From contig JAFAEZ010000217.1 of NCBI GenBank assembly GCA_023423775.1, positions 1-33,601 on the forward strand: a DNA stretch of 33,601 nt. Reading direction: 5' to 3'. Each line of letters opens with the position of its first letter. The first letter of the stretch is position 1. Both the position numbers and the translations under genes were made by a program. Shown here piece by piece: positions 15,681 to 22,463 of this stretch. Below the pieces are notes generated by a model. That model searched no databases, was not told where the DNA came from, and saw only the letters and a program-made list of their open reading frames with translations. The DNA is from Pseudomonadota bacterium. GTDB taxonomy: Bacteria > Pseudomonadota > Alphaproteobacteria > Sphingomonadales > Sphingomonadaceae.

Positions 15681-15712
15681 AAAGGCCGCGCCCCTTCCGG
15701 GACGCGGCCTTT
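15681..15712. terminator. Bidirectional terminator between motility operon and fliP
   Basis: AAAGGCCGCG (15681-15690) pairs with CGCGGCCTTT (15703-15712), with CCC/GGG (15692-15694/15699-15701) continuing the stem past one mismatch and a TTCC loop. The A-run before and T-rich bases after suit termination in both directions between the convergent PilZ and fliP genes. Confidence 0.85.
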
Positions 15713-15741
15713 ATCTTGTCCGAACGGGTGGAGCGCGACCC

Positions 15742-16473
15742 TCAGCCCGGGCCGCCGAAGCTGCGGACCAGCGAGCCGGCGACCAACGCCCAGCCGTCCA
15801 CCAGCACGAAGAAGATGATCTTCATCGGCAGCGAGATCGTCGCCGGGGGCAGCATCATCATGCCCATCGCCATCAGCACCGCCGCCACCGCGAGGTCGAT
15901 GACCAGGAACGGCAGGAGCAAGAGGAAGCCGATCTCGAACGCGCGGCGCAGTTCGGAGATCATGAAGGCGGGCATCAGGGTGGTGAGCGGCAATTCGGCG
16001 CGCGACGGCGCGGGCTTGCCCGACAGCTCGACGAACAGGCGGACGTCCTCGGGCCGGACATGCTTCAACATGAAGGCCTTGAACGGCGCGGACGTCCGCT
16101 CGAACGCCTGGGTCTCGTTGATCCGGCCCTCATTGTACGGAGTGACGCCCTGCTTCCACGCGGCGTCCATCGTCGGCGCCATCACGAAGAAGGAGAGGAA
16201 GAGGGCGAGGCTGATGATCACCGGATTGGGCGGAACGCCCGGCGCGCCGATGCCGGTGCGGAGCAGCGACAAAGCGACGACGATGCGGGTGAACGAGGTC
16301 ACCGTCATCAGGATGCCCGGCGCGAGGCTGAGCACGGTCAGCATCAGCACGAGCTGAATGGCGCGGCCCGACAGCGAGCCTTCGCCGAGGTTGACGTTGG
16401 CGCTCTGCGCGAAGGCGACGGCCGGGGTGGCGACCGCCAGCGCGAGCAGCCCGTAACGGGCGAGCTTACGCAT
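15742..16473 (-). CDS. fliP: Flagellar export gate protein FliP
   Basis: Core transmembrane component (243 residues) of the flagellar type III export gate, forming the FliP-FliQ-FliR complex. A signal-peptide-like segment ends near AVAFAQS, as in other FliP proteins. Typical blocks are LAPGILMTVTSFTRIVVALSLLR, PPNPVIISLALFLSFFVMAP, MPAFMISELRRAFEIGFLLLLPFLVIDL and the C-terminal MMMLPPATISLPMKIIFFVLVDGW. It overlaps fliO by 8 bases and is the last gene of fliN-fliO-fliP. FliQ and FliR are encoded nearby in the opposite operon. Confidence 0.96.
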   Translation of the reverse strand: MRKLARYGLLALAVATPAVAFAQSANVNLGEGSLSGRAIQLVLMLTVLSLAPGILMTVTSFTRIVVALSLLRTGIGAPGVPPNPVIISLALFLSFFVMAPTMDAAWKQGVTPYNEGRINETQAFERTSAPFKAFMLKHVRPEDVRLFVELSGKPAPSRAELPLTTLMPAFMISELRRAFEIGFLLLLPFLVIDLAVAAVLMAMGMMMLPPATISLPMKIIFFVLVDGWALVAGSLVRSFGGPG

Positions 16474-16987
16474 GGGCGGAAACCGTGGCGGCGGCCTTGG
16501 GATCGACGACCTTCAATTTGACCGGCGCGGGCTTGGGAGCGGGCGGGGGCGGCAGCTTGGCGCGGGCGCGCGTGGCGCGGGCCTGCTTGACCTTGCCGGC
16601 GACGGTCTCGGCGCGCTCGCGGACCTTGCCGAGCACTTCCTGGAAGGTGGCGAAATCCTGGGCGACGGTGCGTGCCTCTTCGGCGGCTGCGGCTTCGACC
16701 GCGGCCGCGATTTCTTCGGGAGCGCGGACGATGTTGCTCTCGATCACGACATGGCCTTCAGGCGCGATCAGCAGCAGGTGCTCGACGCCGTCGCGGCGGA
16801 TGAGCGCGACCGATCGGCGCGCGTCGATCGCGGTACGCTCGACCATCGCGACGCGGCGGCGGGCGTCGACGGAGACGCGGCCGGGCAGCTTGATGTCGTA
16901 GCGGCGCACGAGCCAGAGCGCGCCGGCGAGCATGCCGAGCACGGTGCCGAGCGCGCCCAAAGTGCGCAGGAGGGCGAGAAGGTCCAC
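16466..16987 (-). CDS. fliO: Flagellar export apparatus protein FliO
   Basis: FliO of 173 residues, which helps assemble the FliP ring. It has one N-terminal membrane helix (LLRTLGALGTVLGMLAGALWLVRR), then the FliO core RRVAMVERTAIDARRSVALIRRDGVEHLLLI, followed by a long Ala/Glu-rich and Pro/Lys-rich tail that is likely disordered. The start is GTG directly after the fliN stop (TAA then GTG), and the end overlaps fliP by 8 bases, so all three are coupled. The identification rests on both the core motif and the gene order fliN-fliO-fliP. Confidence 0.9.
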   Translation of the reverse strand: MDLLALLRTLGALGTVLGMLAGALWLVRRYDIKLPGRVSVDARRRVAMVERTAIDARRSVALIRRDGVEHLLLIAPEGHVVIESNIVRAPEEIAAAVEAAAAEEARTVAQDFATFQEVLGKVRERAETVAGKVKQARATRARAKLPPPPAPKPAPVKLKVVDPKAAATVSAHA

Positions 16988-17224
16988 TTAGCCGGCCTTC
17001 TTCTTCACGATCTCGGTGATCTCGAGCGACATCTGGTCGCCGGCGACCAGCACCTTGCCCTGGGCGACGAGCTGGTTGTTCACATAGACGCGGGTCGGCT
17101 CGTCATGGCTCTGGCCGAGCGGGATCATCGCGCCGCGGCTCATCTTCAATATCTGGCGGATCGGCAACTGGGCCGAACCCAGCACGATCTCCAGGTCAAC
17201 CTTGATTTCCTCGACAGCGGACAT
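16988..17224 (-). CDS. fliN: Flagellar motor switch protein FliN
   Basis: Short FliN of 78 residues, consisting of just the SpoA/FliN C-ring domain: VDLEIVLGSAQLPIRQILKMSRGAMIPL, then VYVNNQLVAQGKVLVAGDQMSLEITEIV. FliN and FliM form the C ring that sets rotation direction and docks export cargo. The N-terminal extension of enterobacterial FliN is absent. AAGGAG precedes the start at good spacing. A CCTATAA box with an A-tract lies just upstream, back to back with that of flgC. fliM and fliG are not in the window. Confidence 0.95.
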   Translation of the reverse strand: MSAVEEIKVDLEIVLGSAQLPIRQILKMSRGAMIPLGQSHDEPTRVYVNNQLVAQGKVLVAGDQMSLEITEIVKKKAG

Positions 17225-17246
17225 GGGGCCGTTCTCCTTTGACCAA

Positions 17247-17264
17247 CTTATAGGATTAATTTTT
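17247..17264 (-). promoter_or_regulatory. A-tract/CCTATAAG element upstream of fliN
   Basis: The minus strand reads AAAAATTAATCCTATAAG, ending 22 bases before the fliN ATG. It is a close variant of the flgC element on the other strand and is placed where a -10 box would give a short leader. Confidence 0.55.
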
Positions 17265-17286
17265 GAGGGGCTTTCGGGCCGCTAGG

Positions 17287-17303
17287 AAAAATTTGCCTAT
17301 AAG
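17287..17303 (+). promoter_or_regulatory. A-tract/CCTATAAG element upstream of flgC
   Basis: AAAAATTTGCCTATAAG lies 47 bases before the flgC ATG. Its first 14 bases recur exactly upstream of flaF. GCCTATAA resembles the GCCGATAA -10 of sigma-28 promoters with one change, but no TAAA-type -35 is seen. Confidence 0.55.
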
Positions 17304-17349
17304 ATCGGAAGATGGCGCGCAGGCGCCCCGCCTATCGAACGGAGACGTC

Positions 17350-17757
17350 ATGGATCTGAAGGACAGCGTCGCAGTGTCGACCTCCGGGCTTCGCGCCCAG
17401 TCGCTGCGGATGCGCGTGATCGCGGAGAATCTCGCCAACGCCGACAGCGTCGCGACGACTCCCGGCGGCCAGCCCTATCGACGCAAGGTCGCGACCTTCC
17501 AGGCGGAAGTCGATCGCGCGACCGGCGCCCAAGGCGTCAAGATCACCGGCATCGAAGGCGACAAGAGCGCTTTCCAGCGCATCTACCAGCCGGGCAATCC
17601 GGCCGCGGACGCCGCCGGTTACGTGCTGAAGCCCAACGTCAACAGCCTCGTCGAGGCGGCCGACATGAAGGCGGCGCAGCGCGCCTACGAAGCCAATCTC
17701 AATGCGCTGGAAGCGGCCAAGAGCCTCACCATGCGCACCATCGACCTTCTGAAGTAA
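17350..17757 (+). CDS. flgC: Flagellar basal-body proximal rod protein FlgC
   Basis: Rod protein of 135 residues, the usual FlgC length. It has the N-terminal axial-protein motif STSGLRAQSLRMRVIAENLANADS, the short middle PYRRKVATFQAEV, and the C-terminal YVLKPNVNSLVEAADMKAAQRAYEANLNALEAAKSLTMRTIDLLK. An open frame extends 29 codons upstream, but the ATG at 17350 has GGAG at proper spacing and matches the family start. FlgC normally sits after FlgB; here flgB is missing and flgC heads the operon flgC-fliE-fliQ-fliR-flhB. Confidence 0.95.
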   Translation: MDLKDSVAVSTSGLRAQSLRMRVIAENLANADSVATTPGGQPYRRKVATFQAEVDRATGAQGVKITGIEGDKSAFQRIYQPGNPAADAAGYVLKPNVNSLVEAADMKAAQRAYEANLNALEAAKSLTMRTIDLLK

Positions 17758-17769
17758 AGGATTAGAGCA

Positions 17770-18111
17770 ATGTCCATTGGAGCGCTCGACGCGGCCTCGG
17801 CCTATGGCCGCATCTCCGGCGGCGGCAAGGCCGGCGGGATTGGCGGAATCGGGGGCGGAATCGGGGGCGGCGAGGATGCCGGCGCGGTCTCCGGCGGCGG
17901 CTTCGGCAGCCTGATCGAGACGATGGTGACCGACGCCGCCGGTTCGATGCGCGCCGCCGAGGCGGCCAGCGCCAAACAGGTGGCGGGCAAGGGCGACCTC
18001 GTCGACGTCGTCACCGCGATCGGCGCCGCCGAAATGGCGCTCGACACCGTCGTCGCCGTGCGCGACCGCGTGGTCAACGCTTATTCCGACATCATGCGCA
18101 TGCAGATCTGA
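17770..18111 (+). CDS. fliE: Flagellar hook-basal body complex protein FliE
   Basis: FliE of 113 residues, the adaptor joining the MS ring to the rod. The conserved C-terminal region is SLIETMVTDAAGSMRAAEAASAKQVAGKGDLVDVVTAIGAAEMALDTVVAVRDRVVNAYSDIMRMQI. The N-terminus carries a Gly-rich stretch (GIGGIGGGIGGGED) built on a short GGAATCGGGGGC nucleotide repeat (17839-17870), which might vary in length between strains. AAAGGA precedes the ATG. The next gene starts 2 bases after the stop. Confidence 0.93.
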   Translation: MSIGALDAASAYGRISGGGKAGGIGGIGGGIGGGEDAGAVSGGGFGSLIETMVTDAAGSMRAAEAASAKQVAGKGDLVDVVTAIGAAEMALDTVVAVRDRVVNAYSDIMRMQI

Positions 18112-18113
18112 CG

Positions 18114-18377
18114 ATGGATCCGGCCGACGTCATGGAGCTGGCCAAGGCCGCGATGTGGGTGATGCTCACCGTCGCGGGCCCGATGCTGTTCGCATCGCTG
18201 ATCGTCGGCGTGGCGATCGGCCTGTTCCAGGCGCTGACCCAGATCCAGGAAATGACGCTCACCTTCGTGCCCAAATTGCTGGTGCTGGGCGTCGTCCTCC
18301 TGCTCTCGCTGCCGATGATCGGAGCGTCGCTTTCCAACTTCATGAGCGTCCTCGCCGACCGGATCATAGCGGGCTGA
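18114..18377 (+). CDS. fliQ: Flagellar export gate protein FliQ
   Basis: Export-gate protein of 87 residues with two membrane helices (about 14-38 and 50-75), the standard FliQ length. Characteristic stretches are GPMLFASLIVGVAIGLFQALTQIQEMTLTFVPK and LLLSLPMIGASLSNFM. It assembles with FliP and FliR. The spacing to fliE (2 bases) and fliR (4 bases) indicates a single operon. Confidence 0.96.
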   Translation: MDPADVMELAKAAMWVMLTVAGPMLFASLIVGVAIGLFQALTQIQEMTLTFVPKLLVLGVVLLLSLPMIGASLSNFMSVLADRIIAG

Positions 18378-18381
18378 GGCC

Positions 18382-19134
18382 ATGCTCGGCTTCCCGCTCG
18401 AGGCGACGACCTTCCTGATCCTGTTCTGCCGCGTCGGCGCCGTGCTGATGCTGCTGCCCGTCTTCTCCGAGGAAGCGGTGCCGGCCCGCATCCGCCTGCT
18501 GATGGCGCTCGGCATGTCGGCCGCCTTGTGGGGCATCCTCTCGGCCAAGGTCAGCCCGGCGGTGGCGAGCGATGCGGCCCTGCCCGGCCTGATCATCGGC
18601 GAGACCCTGGTCGGACTGGCAATGGGCATGATCGTCCGCATCATGTTCCAGGCCGCAGCGATGGCCGGATCGATCGTCAGCATCCAGATCGGCCTCTCCG
18701 CCGCGATGCTGTTCGATCCGGGCCAGGGCGGCCACGCCGCCGCGCTCGGCAAATTCGTCAGCGTCGCCGCCGCTCTGGTGTGCATGGGGATCGGCGTCCA
18801 CCATCTCTGGATTGCCTCGATCGTCCAGTCCTACGGCCTGTTCCCGGTCGGCGGCCTGCCGCCCGGCGAGGATTTCGCCCGGCTCGCGGTCGAGGTCACC
18901 GGCCAGTCGATGGCGCTGGCGCTGAGCCTCGCCGCGCCGCTGCTCGTCTACGGCATCGTCTTCAACGTCGCTCTGGGCCTCACCGCGCGCATGGCGCCGG
19001 CGATCCAGGTCTTCTTCATCGCCCAGCCGCTCAACATCATGCTCGGCATCGCTTTGTTCGCGATCGTGATCGGCACCATGCTCTCCACCTTCGCGCAGGC
19101 GATGGCGGAGTGGATGCAGACGACCTGGGCCTGA
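18382..19134 (+). CDS. fliR: Flagellar export gate protein FliR
   Basis: Export-gate protein of 250 residues with about six hydrophobic helices. Family-typical elements are FLILFCRVGAVLMLLPVFSEEAVPARIRLLMAL near the start, GLIIGETLVGLAMGMIVRIMFQAAAMAGSIVSIQIGLS in the middle and VFFIAQPLNIMLGIALFAIVIG near the end. It completes the gate with FliP and FliQ and contacts FlhB, encoded 3 bases downstream. Confidence 0.96.
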   Translation: MLGFPLEATTFLILFCRVGAVLMLLPVFSEEAVPARIRLLMALGMSAALWGILSAKVSPAVASDAALPGLIIGETLVGLAMGMIVRIMFQAAAMAGSIVSIQIGLSAAMLFDPGQGGHAAALGKFVSVAAALVCMGIGVHHLWIASIVQSYGLFPVGGLPPGEDFARLAVEVTGQSMALALSLAAPLLVYGIVFNVALGLTARMAPAIQVFFIAQPLNIMLGIALFAIVIGTMLSTFAQAMAEWMQTTWA

Positions 19135-19137
19135 CCG

Positions 19138-20208
19138 ATGTCCGAAGCACCCGACAAGGACCAGAAGACCCAGGAGCCGACCGACAAGAAGCTCGAGGAT
19201 GCGCGGCTGAAGGGCGACGTGCCGATCTCTTCGGAGATGAAGCATGCGATGATGTTCACCGGGGCGATCATCGTCGCCGGCGGCCTCGGGGTCATGACCC
19301 TGTCCAGTTTGGGCGCGGTCCTCGTCCGGATATGGGGCGGCGCCGAAGATTTCCGGATGGATCCGGAGGGCGCGCAGGGCATCGTCACCGGCATCGCCGG
19401 AGAGACCGCGCTTGCGATGGCGCCGATCCTCGGCCTGCTCACCGGCTTCGCCTTGCTCACCCTGTTCGTGCAGGGACGGCCCACTCTGGCCTGGTCGCGG
19501 GTGAAGCCCAAATGGTCGAAGCTCAACCCCGTCAGCGGGCTCGGTCGCCTGTTCGGCGTCCGCGCCCTGGTCGAGTTCGGCAAGACCCTGCTCAAATTCG
19601 CCGCCGTGATCATCGTCGCCTCGGTCGTCGTCTGGCCCAAGATGGTCGGGCTCGACCAACTGATCGGGTCGGGCGCCGGGCGGATCGGCGACGTCGCGCT
19701 CGAACTGGTGTTCGTCATGCTGAAAGCGGTGGCGATCCTGGTCGGGGCGATCGCCTTGTTCGACTTCGTCTACCAGCGCCGATCCTTCTTCCAGCGGATG
19801 CGGATGACGCTCCAGGAACTGAAGGACGAGCACAAGCAGAGCGAGGGCGACCCCAAGATCAAGGCGAAGATCCGCCAGATCGGCATCAAGCGCTCGCGCC
19901 AGCGGATGATGCAGGCGGTGCCGACCGCGAGCGTGATCGTCACCAACCCGACCCATTATGCGGTCGCGCTCAAATATGAGCATGGCGACATGGCCGCGCC
20001 GGTGGTGGTGGCCAAGGGCGTCGACCTGGTCGCGCTCAAGATCCGCGAGATCGCGACCGCCAACAAGGTTCCGGTGGTGGAGAGCCCGCCGCTGGCCCGC
20101 GCGCTCTACGCATCGGTCGAGATCGACCATCCGATCCCGGCCGAACATTATAAGGCGGTGGCCGAGATCATCGGCTTCGTGATGCGGCTGGCCAAGCGCA
20201 AGGGGTGA
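19138..20208 (+). CDS. flhB: Flagellar export substrate-specificity switch FlhB
   Basis: Export protein of 356 residues with four membrane helices and a C-terminal cytoplasmic domain. The N-terminus (KDQKTQEPTDKKLEDARLKGDVPISSEM) is typical. The autocleavage motif NPTH is intact at 270-273 (E. coli cleaves after Asn269), in VTNPTHYAVALKYE, so the switch from hook to filament export should work. It is the last gene of the flgC operon. A hairpin-rich, gene-free stretch of 132 bases separates it from the first chemoreceptor gene. Confidence 0.96.
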   Translation: MSEAPDKDQKTQEPTDKKLEDARLKGDVPISSEMKHAMMFTGAIIVAGGLGVMTLSSLGAVLVRIWGGAEDFRMDPEGAQGIVTGIAGETALAMAPILGLLTGFALLTLFVQGRPTLAWSRVKPKWSKLNPVSGLGRLFGVRALVEFGKTLLKFAAVIIVASVVVWPKMVGLDQLIGSGAGRIGDVALELVFVMLKAVAILVGAIALFDFVYQRRSFFQRMRMTLQELKDEHKQSEGDPKIKAKIRQIGIKRSRQRMMQAVPTASVIVTNPTHYAVALKYEHGDMAAPVVVAKGVDLVALKIREIATANKVPVVESPPLARALYASVEIDHPIPAEHYKAVAEIIGFVMRLAKRKG

Positions 20209-20230
20209 GGGCGGGGTATCCCCTGTCGGT

Positions 20231-20288
20231 GGCCGAGACGAGGCAGTGGTAGGACTACTGCAGGGCCATTACGGCTCCTCCGTCGGCC
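20231..20288. other. Structured intergenic region between flhB and chemoreceptor gene
   Basis: GGCCGA (20231-20236) can pair with TCGGCC (20283-20288), and inside it GCAGTGG (20243-20249) pairs with CTACTGC (20255-20261) with one G-T pair. This gives a branched or long hairpin just downstream of flhB and upstream of the CCTATAA box of the receptor gene. It may terminate or protect the flhB transcript; there is no T-run. Confidence 0.4.
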
Positions 20289-20300
20289 TCCGATTCCGTT

Positions 20301-20308
20301 CCTATAAG
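20301..20308 (+). promoter_or_regulatory. CCTATAAG box upstream of first chemoreceptor gene
   Basis: TTCCTATAAGCG lies 33 bases before the ATG, with AGGAG at 20330-20334 as the ribosome-binding site. It belongs to the CCTATAA set seen upstream of other motility genes in this window. Confidence 0.5.
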
Positions 20309-20340
20309 CGGGAGGAAAGATACGCCCTCAGGAGCGCCCG

Positions 20341-22200
20341 ATGAAGTTTCTAACCAATGCAAAAATATCGACCAAGATCATAACCGTGCTGCTGCTGTTC
20401 GGGGCGGTCAGCCTCTCGCTGGGCCTCTACAGCAATGAGACCATGAAGCAGGTCGACCGGGATTATTCGAACCTCACCGACAAGAAGCTGCCGACGGCTG
20501 TGCGGCTCGCCCGCGCTACCCGCTACGCGGCGCAGATGGTGCACGATGGCTACCAGGCAGTGGCTTACGATCCGGCGAGCGCCGATGCGCAGAGCGCTCC
20601 GCAACGGGAACGCGAAGCCTATAAGAGCGCCATGGACCTGTTCGTCCAGGCCAAGAGCGACCAGCCGCAGATGGCAGACGATCTGGTGCGGCTCGAACAG
20701 GTGCTCGGGCGCGTTCATGCCCATGCCGAGCAGGGCATCGCGCTCGGCCTGCAGAGCCGCGACGACGAGGCAAATCGCGTCCTGGACGAAGCCGACAAGG
20801 AACTCACCGCGTTCATTGCGGAGATCGTCAAGGTCAACGAGGGGCTGATCAAGGAAGCTGACGAAACTTCCAACCACCTGTCCGCGAGCATCAGCCAGAA
20901 TGCCTGGATGTCTATCATCGTCACGCTGTTGGCGATCGTGGGCGCGACGGGGCTCGGCGTCCTCATCGCCCGTGTCGGCATCACCGGCCCGCTCGCCGCG
21001 TTGCAGGACATGATGGGCCGCCTTGCCGGTGGCGAGACCAAGCTCGACGTGCCCGGCATCGACCGCGGCGACGAGGTCGGCACGATGGCCAAGGCCGTGC
21101 TCGTGTTCCGCGATAACGCCGTCGCCATGGAAAAGGCGGCGGAGATCAAGGCCAGGGCCGATGCCGAGCAGAAGCATGTCGTCGAGGAAGTCGGCCTGGG
21201 CCTCGGCAAGCTCGCCGCGGGCGACCTTACCGCCGAGCTGCAGGGCTTCCCGGCCGATTACGCCAAGCTCCAGGGCGACTTCAACGCCGCCGTCGGCGAG
21301 CTGCGCACCGCGATGGCCGCGATCGCCCGCGCCACCGCCAACATCCATGGCGGCTCCGGCGAGATCAGCGCCGCTTCGGATGATCTGTCGCGCCGCACCG
21401 AGCAGAATGCCGCCTCGCTCGAGGAGACCGCGGCGGCGATGACCGAGATCACCGCCACCGTGCAGAACAGCGCGATCGGCGCCGCCGAGGCCAACAAGCT
21501 GGTCCAGGCCACCCAGGCCGACGCGCAGGAAAGCAGCAAGGTCGTGGGCGCTGCGGTGAATGCGATGGGCGAGATCGAGAAGAGCTCGCAGCGGATCACC
21601 CGGATCATCACCGTCATCGAGAAGATTGCGTTCCAGACCAACCTGCTCGCGCTCAACGCGAGCGTCGAGGCCGCGCATGCCGGCGAGGCGGGCCGCGCCT
21701 TTGCGGTCGTCGCCAACGAGGTGCGGGCGCTCGCCCAGCGTTCGGCCGACGCCGCCCAGGAGATCGGCCAGCTGATCTCGACCAGCAGCGCCCAGGTCGA
21801 CAGCGGCGTCAAGCTGGTCGGCGAGGCGGGCAATGCGCTCGAGCGGATCATCGGCTCGGTCGACGAAGTGAGCACGCTGATCTCGCAGATCGCCATGGCT
21901 GCGGATCAGCAGAGCTCGGCGCTTGCCCAGGTCAACACCGCCGTCACCGAGATGGACAAGGTGACGCAGCAGAATGCGGCGATGGTCGAAGAAAGCACGG
22001 CAGCCGCGCGCAGCCTGGCCGATGAGGCCACCGGCCTCAGCGCCCTGGTCGGCCGCTTCCAGACCGGGTCGGAGGCGATCGCGCCGGTCGCGCTGCCGGT
22101 GCGGGCCAAGCCGGCGCCGCGCCCGGCCGTCCGCGGCAACACTGCGCTGAAGCTTCAGTCCAGCCTCGCCGAAGCGGTGGACGACTGGAACGAATTCTAA
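20341..22200 (+). CDS. Methyl-accepting chemotaxis protein (first of pair)
   Basis: Chemoreceptor of 619 residues. Membrane helices lie near 11-31 and 188-210, bracketing a periplasmic helical sensor domain of about 155 residues. A HAMP domain follows (ITGPLAALQDMMGRLAGGE), with a second HAMP-like stretch near 285-330 (LGKLAAGDLTAEL). The signalling domain has the invariant hairpin tip IEKIAFQTNLLALNASVEAAHAGEAGRAFAVVANEVRALAQRSA, which binds CheA and CheW. The C-terminus ends in DDWNEF, matching the xWxxF tether for CheR/CheB. The last 924 bases closely match those of the next gene, while the sensor part differs, so the two receptors detect different signals but feed the same kinase. The ligand is unknown. 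Confidence 0.93.
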   Translation: MKFLTNAKISTKIITVLLLFGAVSLSLGLYSNETMKQVDRDYSNLTDKKLPTAVRLARATRYAAQMVHDGYQAVAYDPASADAQSAPQREREAYKSAMDLFVQAKSDQPQMADDLVRLEQVLGRVHAHAEQGIALGLQSRDDEANRVLDEADKELTAFIAEIVKVNEGLIKEADETSNHLSASISQNAWMSIIVTLLAIVGATGLGVLIARVGITGPLAALQDMMGRLAGGETKLDVPGIDRGDEVGTMAKAVLVFRDNAVAMEKAAEIKARADAEQKHVVEEVGLGLGKLAAGDLTAELQGFPADYAKLQGDFNAAVGELRTAMAAIARATANIHGGSGEISAASDDLSRRTEQNAASLEETAAAMTEITATVQNSAIGAAEANKLVQATQADAQESSKVVGAAVNAMGEIEKSSQRITRIITVIEKIAFQTNLLALNASVEAAHAGEAGRAFAVVANEVRALAQRSADAAQEIGQLISTSSAQVDSGVKLVGEAGNALERIIGSVDEVSTLISQIAMAADQQSSALAQVNTAVTEMDKVTQQNAAMVEESTAAARSLADEATGLSALVGRFQTGSEAIAPVALPVRAKPAPRPAVRGNTALKLQSSLAEAVDDWNEF

Positions 22201-22221
22201 GCGCCGTCTCGCGACTGAAAG

Positions 22222-22254
22222 AAGCGGGGGGCGAGCGATCGCCTCCCGCTTTTT
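22222..22254 (+). terminator. Rho-independent terminator after first chemoreceptor gene
   Basis: AAGCGGGGGGCGA (22222-22234) pairs with TCGCCTCCCGCTT (22239-22251) with one G-T pair and a GCGA loop, followed by further T residues. This is a strong intrinsic terminator 21 bases after the stop. Confidence 0.9.
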
Positions 22255-22318
22255 CATGCCCGCGCCGGCCGCCAACAGGAAAATACTGTAGGGTTCCGCG
22301 CAGGCCGAGCGGCTCCAT

Positions 22319-22326
22319 CCTATAAT
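22319..22326 (+). promoter_or_regulatory. CCTATAAT box upstream of second chemoreceptor gene
   Basis: ATCCTATAATTC lies 138 bases before the chosen start, so the transcript would have a long leader. The leader (22330-22463) has no gene but contains two possible hairpins: CTGGCG (22345-22350) with CGCCAG (22372-22377), and AGTCCC (22418-22423) with GGGACT (22428-22433). Confidence 0.45.
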
Positions 22327-22463
22327 TCAAGTCGAAGTAACCATCTGGCGCGCGGCGCGATGCCGTCTGCACGCCAGGACCTCTGACGATAGTCGCCATC
22401 AAAGCGCACGCGTCCGAAGTCCCGATGGGGACTGTCGCACCACGCTCAGATGGAGCCGAGTCA

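Noticed and set aside
22330..22463. Cyclic di-GMP riboswitch in the leader of the second chemoreceptor gene
   Set aside because: Such riboswitches often precede receptor genes, so I looked for the conserved GEMM core. Only a short CAAAGC-like string is present, without the flanking conserved stems.
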